Assembly: GCF_000983115.1 (NCBI RefSeq)
Contig: NZ_CGIH01000004.1
Coordinates: 241,610 to 305,609, forward strand
Direction of reading: 5' to 3'
Source of the DNA: Syntrophomonas zehnderi OL-4
Lineage (GTDB): Bacteria; Bacillota; Syntrophomonadia; Syntrophomonadales; Syntrophomonadaceae
DNA length: 64,000 nucleotides
The position numbers and the translations under genes were made by a program. Shown one piece after another: positions 60,005 through 64,000 of this stretch (positions are counted from its first letter, which is position 1; each line of letters starts with the position of its first letter). The notes under the pieces are model-generated. The model saw nothing but the letters and a program-made list of their open reading frames with translations, did not search any database and had not been told where the DNA came from.

Positions 60005-62606
60005 GAACATTGTTTCATTAGGTGATGTCATATTTGATGATATTGACAAGAATCCCTATCTTAATGAGTTGTATGAGAATATCTTATACAACTATTCGTT
60101 GCGCCTCTTTCAAATTAAGAGTGAAAACAAGCCTGTAAATATTTCTGATGCTCTACGTTTTGCCGACATATTGTCAAAATCGCCTGCTGACAGCCATATG
60201 ACTTGGGCACAAGAAATGGTCGCACTATTAAAGGAGATAGAGCCTAATAATCCGGAAATAGATATATACCTTAATTCGGTACTTTCAAATACAGGTAATT
60301 ATCAGGGGCTTGAAACAGCTGAGAATAAAAAAGTTGCCCCGATATCCGTTCGCCGTAATCTGCTTGAACGTTTTCATGAAGAATACAGTAAAGAACTCGT
60401 GTCCATTCCTGCTGAGCCTGATAAGTTGTTTTTTCGACCACAACGACAAATCTATGACCGTCTGACAGAGCCATATTTCAGCTATTCGGGTCCCACCTCT
60501 ATGGGCAAGTCCTTTATTATGAGGATGTTTATAAAGAAGCAAGTACAGGACGGTATGAAGTTCAATTACGCTTTGATTGTACCTACCAAAGCACTTATTA
60601 ATGAAGTGTCGAGTAAAATTATTAGCGACCTCGGCGCACTCCTTAAAGAAATGAATTATCGTGTCGTTACATCTGCCGGAGCATTGGCACTAGAGGAAGA
60701 ACATAACTTCATCTATGTTCTCACACCTGAGCGACTGCTTTATCTTCTGATTCGCCACAAGGATAAAGATATTGACTATTTGTTTATCGATGAAGCACAC
60801 AAAATCACATCCAAGGACAAGCGTAGCACCTTCTATTATAAAAACATAGATATGCTCGCTCAGCGAGAACGAAAACCTCACATCATTTTTGCTTCACCTA
60901 ATATTCCAAATCCTGAGGTCTATCTCAAGTTAGTTCCTGAAGCGTTTGAAGCTACCGATCTGGATTGCAATAAACTGGCTACAAGTTTTTCACCTGTAAG
61001 CCAAGTAAAATACCTAATTGACTGTGTTGATGGAGGCATACATCTGTTTAATGACCGTAGTAGTCAACTAATGGAAATCAGCAAAGCTGCAATAAAAGTG
61101 CCGTTCAGCAATATTGTCTCCCACTTAGGTAAGGGTGTTCAGACTATTATATACTTCAACTCAAAAGACAAAGCTATTCAAGCAGCAATTGATTATGCAA
61201 AATACGAACAGGATAAAAATGACAGTGAACTCGATGCTGTTGCCAGGGAGATCGCGAATCAAGTCCACAAGGATTATTTTCTCGCAAAATTAATTAAAAA
61301 AGGTATTGCTTACCACATTGGCTATCTACCAGCTTCTATTCGCATGAAAATAGAAAAGCTGTTTCGTGACAGAAAAATCGTGGCAATGTTTTGTACCAGT
61401 ACACTCGTTGAAGGAGTTAATCTGCCTGCTGATAATTTGTTTATCACTACTTACAGAAAAGGCCGTGGACAAACAAAAATGACTGCCGTTGATTTTAGAA
61501 ATCTTGTCGGAAGAGTCGGACGCATCAATTACAACCTATATGGCAATGTGTTCTTGGTTCGACTTGAGGAGAATCTTCAGGTCAAAGATTTTGTTGAGCT
61601 ACTTGAAAAGAAAGTACCGGAACAGAAACTCTCTCTTGTCACTGAACTAAAACCCAAGCAAAAAAAGCAAATTGTCACATGCCTGTTGCAAGGACACACC
61701 AACTTGGTAAAAGACCAAGGGCAATCGCAGGACTCTTTTGATTTGACAAGAAAGTTTTGCCTAATTTTGCTCAGAGACATAATGAAGGGCAGAAACAGCA
61801 TTGTAAGACGAGAGTTCAGCGAATTCTTAACACCGGAAGATGAAAGCAAAATCAAGGCGATATTTGAAAGAGATGAGATAAAACCGGATGACGATATCAA
61901 TACATCTGTTGATCAAACTAAAAGCTTATCTGCCAACATTGCGTGGGGGTTAGAGTATCCCACTATTGATGGAGATGGACGCACAGAGCATGGTGAGCCA
62001 CAAGCTTTCCTTGAGAAGTTATATGATATTTTTGGTTGGGGTAAATGTGAAAGTTCCGAAACTATCGGTAATAAAAAACGCCTTAGTTGGTATGCCGTCA
62101 TTCTACGTCATTGGGTTAGTGGCAATGGGCTCGGAATGATTATCGACAAATCGCTTACCTATGCACAAAATAGCCCCAACTACAAAGTCCGCATTGGCGG
62201 TCAATTAATTCCTTATAATCATCAATCAATGATGCACAGAAACATCGTCATGTCGGAAACACTTCAAGCGATTGAGAGCGTCGTTCTGTTCAGCTTTGCA
62301 AACTACTTTTTGAGGTTTTCAGAAGCGTACAAGCGGATTCACGGCATTGAGGATGACATGAGCAACGATTGGTATGAATTCGTCGAATACGGCACAACAA
62401 ACAAACTGACCATATTCCTCCAGCGGAACGGGTTTTCTCGCGAGACAGCTCTGTTTATACGGAAGAACCGGAGCAAGTATGTGATCGGATTAGACGATAG
62501 CAGACCAGTCAAAATAAAAAAAGACATCCTTAACTGCGGTAACTTTAGTGTGATTTCTGAGGTTGAGAATATGAGCATCAATAACCCCGACTTATTTGTG
62601 GATTAA
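59994..62606 (+). CDS. hamB: Hachiman helicase HamB
   Basis: 870 residues from GTG 59994 (GGGAGGGG eight bases upstream; an earlier in-frame ATG 59970 lacks a site). A helical N-terminus of about 150 residues, then a superfamily 2 helicase: SGPTSMGKSFIMRM (Walker A, residues 165-178), YLFIDEAHKITSK (DEAH at 266-269), FASPNIPNP (motif III-like), STLVEGVNLPADNLFI and DFRNLVGRVGRI (motifs V-VI, Ski2-like). HamB senses aberrant or phage DNA and holds HamA inactive until triggered. All motor motifs are intact, so the sensor should function with the altered effector. Confidence 0.88.
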   Translation: MADRNIVSLGDVIFDDIDKNPYLNELYENILYNYSLRLFQIKSENKPVNISDALRFADILSKSPADSHMTWAQEMVALLKEIEPNNPEIDIYLNSVLSNTGNYQGLETAENKKVAPISVRRNLLERFHEEYSKELVSIPAEPDKLFFRPQRQIYDRLTEPYFSYSGPTSMGKSFIMRMFIKKQVQDGMKFNYALIVPTKALINEVSSKIISDLGALLKEMNYRVVTSAGALALEEEHNFIYVLTPERLLYLLIRHKDKDIDYLFIDEAHKITSKDKRSTFYYKNIDMLAQRERKPHIIFASPNIPNPEVYLKLVPEAFEATDLDCNKLATSFSPVSQVKYLIDCVDGGIHLFNDRSSQLMEISKAAIKVPFSNIVSHLGKGVQTIIYFNSKDKAIQAAIDYAKYEQDKNDSELDAVAREIANQVHKDYFLAKLIKKGIAYHIGYLPASIRMKIEKLFRDRKIVAMFCTSTLVEGVNLPADNLFITTYRKGRGQTKMTAVDFRNLVGRVGRINYNLYGNVFLVRLEENLQVKDFVELLEKKVPEQKLSLVTELKPKQKKQIVTCLLQGHTNLVKDQGQSQDSFDLTRKFCLILLRDIMKGRNSIVRREFSEFLTPEDESKIKAIFERDEIKPDDDINTSVDQTKSLSANIAWGLEYPTIDGDGRTEHGEPQAFLEKLYDIFGWGKCESSETIGNKKRLSWYAVILRHWVSGNGLGMIIDKSLTYAQNSPNYKVRIGGQLIPYNHQSMMHRNIVMSETLQAIESVVLFSFANYFLRFSEAYKRIHGIEDDMSNDWYEFVEYGTTNKLTIFLQRNGFSRETALFIRKNRSKYVIGLDDSRPVKIKKDILNCGNFSVISEVENMSINNPDLFVD

Positions 62607-62639
62607 AACCAGAGGATAAATTTTAAGGAGGCAAACGCC

Positions 62640-63566
62640 ATGGCAGGCAAAAATATGAATTATTTTCTGATGGACAGCACCCCAAACGGACGCATCAAGT
62701 GCACGCTTGCTAATTGGACAGGTGTCGCCTATAAAACTCCACGGGTAAAACTTGTGGACTGTAAGAACATTGACTACCTTAAACAGAGTGGGGTATATTT
62801 CCTTTTCAGTAAAGGTGATGGCGACAAACCCTTAGTTTATGTCGGCCAATCTGGGACTCGAAAAAATGGAGAAGGTATTTTGAACCGTTTAAAAGAACAC
62901 CACGCCTCCCCGAAACAAGGTCTTGAAGATTGGTATGAGGCGATAGCGTTTACCACTTCTAATAATATTTTTGGTGCAACCGAGATTAGCTGGCTTGAAA
63001 ATCGCTTCTTTGCACTTGCTGTAAATGCCAATCGTTACGAAGCTAAGAACGGAAATGAACCAAATGCCGGAAATGTCACAGAAGAAAAAGAGAGTGAACT
63101 TGAGGAATATGTGGACTATGCCAAAATTGTAATGGGTGTTCTCGGACATTTGGTATTCGAGCCCCTAGTTCAAAATCGAATAATCCAAAACACAGAGTGC
63201 AAAGTGGGCGATGACTACATCGAGTTTTCTATGGAGCAAAAAATGCAGAACAGTGGAATGACAGTAAAAGCAAAATGCAAACGCTCAAGTGAAGGATATA
63301 TTGTTTTACAAGGAAGCATTATCAATTCTAAAACTAATGAAAAAACATGCTCAGGAGTAGCTAAAAAGGCCCGGGAGAGAACCAAGGTTGATGAAAATAA
63401 TATGCTTTTGGAAGATGTGCTTTTTTCCTCACCATCTGCCGCTTCGATGTTTGTAACGGGCGCAAGTTCCAACGGATACACTGCTTGGAAAACTGCTGAA
63501 GGCAAGACCTTGAAAGACGTTGAAACGAGTGAAGCGAATGAATTGAGACTTTTGCATATTAGGTAA
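62640..63566 (+). CDS. GIY-YIG nuclease with DUF4357
   Basis: 308 residues; ATG 62640 follows AAGGAGGCAAACGCC. Residues 45-140 are a GIY-YIG domain: SGVYFLFSKGDG ... LVYVGQSGTRKNGEGILNRLKEHH (GVY..VYVGQ variant; conserved R and H) and ATEISWLENRFF with the metal-binding Glu. Residues 200-300 contain a DUF4357-type domain. This fusion frequently accompanies restriction operons and is thought to be an accessory nuclease. It follows hamB by 33 bases and is the last gene of the operon. Confidence 0.82.
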   Translation: MAGKNMNYFLMDSTPNGRIKCTLANWTGVAYKTPRVKLVDCKNIDYLKQSGVYFLFSKGDGDKPLVYVGQSGTRKNGEGILNRLKEHHASPKQGLEDWYEAIAFTTSNNIFGATEISWLENRFFALAVNANRYEAKNGNEPNAGNVTEEKESELEEYVDYAKIVMGVLGHLVFEPLVQNRIIQNTECKVGDDYIEFSMEQKMQNSGMTVKAKCKRSSEGYIVLQGSIINSKTNEKTCSGVAKKARERTKVDENNMLLEDVLFSSPSAASMFVTGASSNGYTAWKTAEGKTLKDVETSEANELRLLHIR

Positions 63567-63620
63567 GCCCGAAAATATTAGGATTTTATTCATACAGAAA
63601 AAGGACTTCACCCCCCATTT

Positions 63621-63686
63621 TGTCGAATAAATAAGTGACCAAACAAATCATCCGAAGGAGGCGAAGTCACTTATGAATATTCGACA
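63621..63686 (+). repeat. Large imperfect inverted repeat around the transposase start
   Basis: TGTCGAATAAATAAGTGAC (63621-63639) pairs with GTCACTTATGAATATTCGACA (63666-63686), about 18 pairs with a small bulge. The loop holds GAAGGAGGCG, the ribosome binding site, and the right arm holds the ATG (63673). In an mRNA started upstream the start codon would be in the stem, so translation would be damped; this prevents read-through activation of the transposase. It could also be part of the element's end. Confidence 0.6.
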
Positions 63687-64000
63687 GAGATGCATTTTCT
63701 CCTTTGAAGATGCAATGAAAATGCAACCAAAATCCAGGATCGAGAAAATAATTGATACCCTTGATTTCAAACCAGTTATTGCCAAATTACATCAACCTGA
63801 TGGTAATAAACGTGGACCTAAGCCATACCCAACCTGCGCTATGTTAAATGCCTTGATTGCTATGCGGCTAGAGAATATGAATACTTTTACCCAACTGGTT
63901 GAACGGCTTACTTATGATCCCCATCTGAGGTATATTTGCGGTTTTGAACCCTTTGGCACCGCACCTAGTAAATCCTGTTTCAGCCGATTTTATGCAAAGC
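63673..64000 (+). CDS. Transposase, N-terminal part (runs off the window)
   Basis: 109 residues visible: NIRQRCIFSFEDAMKMQPKS, RIEKIIDTLDFKPVIAKLH, RGPKPYPTCAMLNALIAMRLENMNTFTQLVERL and RYICGFEPFGTAPSKSCFSRFYAK. The PYP..ML.ALI...L.N...LV..L...P.LR...GF.P.G..PS.S.FSRF pattern is the InsH/DUF772-type N-terminal domain of IS5/IS1182-like DDE transposases. The catalytic residues lie beyond the window. ATG 63673 has GGAGG 11 bases upstream, inside a hairpin loop. The element begins between 63570 and 63620. Confidence 0.8.
   Translation, partial: MNIRQRCIFSFEDAMKMQPKSRIEKIIDTLDFKPVIAKLHQPDGNKRGPKPYPTCAMLNALIAMRLENMNTFTQLVERLTYDPHLRYICGFEPFGTAPSKSCFSRFYAK

Overview
The window reads as an accessory, defence-rich stretch of a Gram-positive, low-to-medium GC Firmicutes genome, most likely a clostridium. 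The reasons are strong AGGAGG-type ribosome binding sites, frequent GTG/TTG starts, a clostridial-type siphovirus prophage, triple serine recombinases and a DUF4238/Arr gene content. There is hardly any housekeeping DNA; nearly everything is mobile or defensive. The only RNA-gene trace is a broken tRNA-Thr 3' half.

Region 1 (1-8113) is the distal end of a genomic island. It opens inside a helicase gene, followed by PglZ and a BrxA-like gene with overlapping stops and starts; this is the 3' gene order of a type 3 BREX operon. The helicase has lost its C-terminal helicase domain in frame. Next come a superfamily 1 helicase broken by a one-base frameshift and coupled to a DUF2290 gene, then a Bro-N/DinD-like gene. 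The island ends at a 3' fragment of tRNA-Thr(CGT), which looks like an attachment-site copy.

Region 2 (8114-13174) holds a TPR-Arr rifampin ADP-ribosyltransferase, four direct repeats that look like an insertion-sequence end, and a three-gene group: a HEPN/zinc-ribbon protein, a DUF4238 protein and a one-pass membrane protein.

Region 3 (13175 to about 51000) is a nearly complete siphovirus-type prophage, all on the minus strand. From right to left in transcription order: a sigma-like regulator, SNF2 helicase, DNA polymerase A, primase-helicase, VRR-NUC nuclease, late sigma-like regulator, HNH nuclease, small terminase, SAM synthetase, two ParB-methyltransferases, large terminase, portal, protease, capsid, connectors, tail tube, a frameshifted tail chaperone, tape measure, Dit, Gp37-like protein, fibronectin-type fibre, holin, amidase and three serine recombinases. 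No CI-type repressor is recognisable.

Region 4 (51185-63566) is a plus-strand defence operon behind a good sigma-70-type promoter. It encodes an NBR1-Ig-like protein, a small excisionase-type helix-turn-helix protein, a complete type I restriction system (HsdM, HsdS, HsdR), a Hachiman pair (HamA, HamB) and a GIY-YIG nuclease. The HamA here is a fusion: an intact TIR domain with its glutamate, joined to a DUF1837 domain whose three nuclease residues are all replaced. This suggests that the effector was swapped from DNA cleavage to NAD hydrolysis, and it is the most interesting object in the window. Region 5 (63600-64000) is the start of an insertion sequence whose transposase start codon lies in a large inverted repeat.
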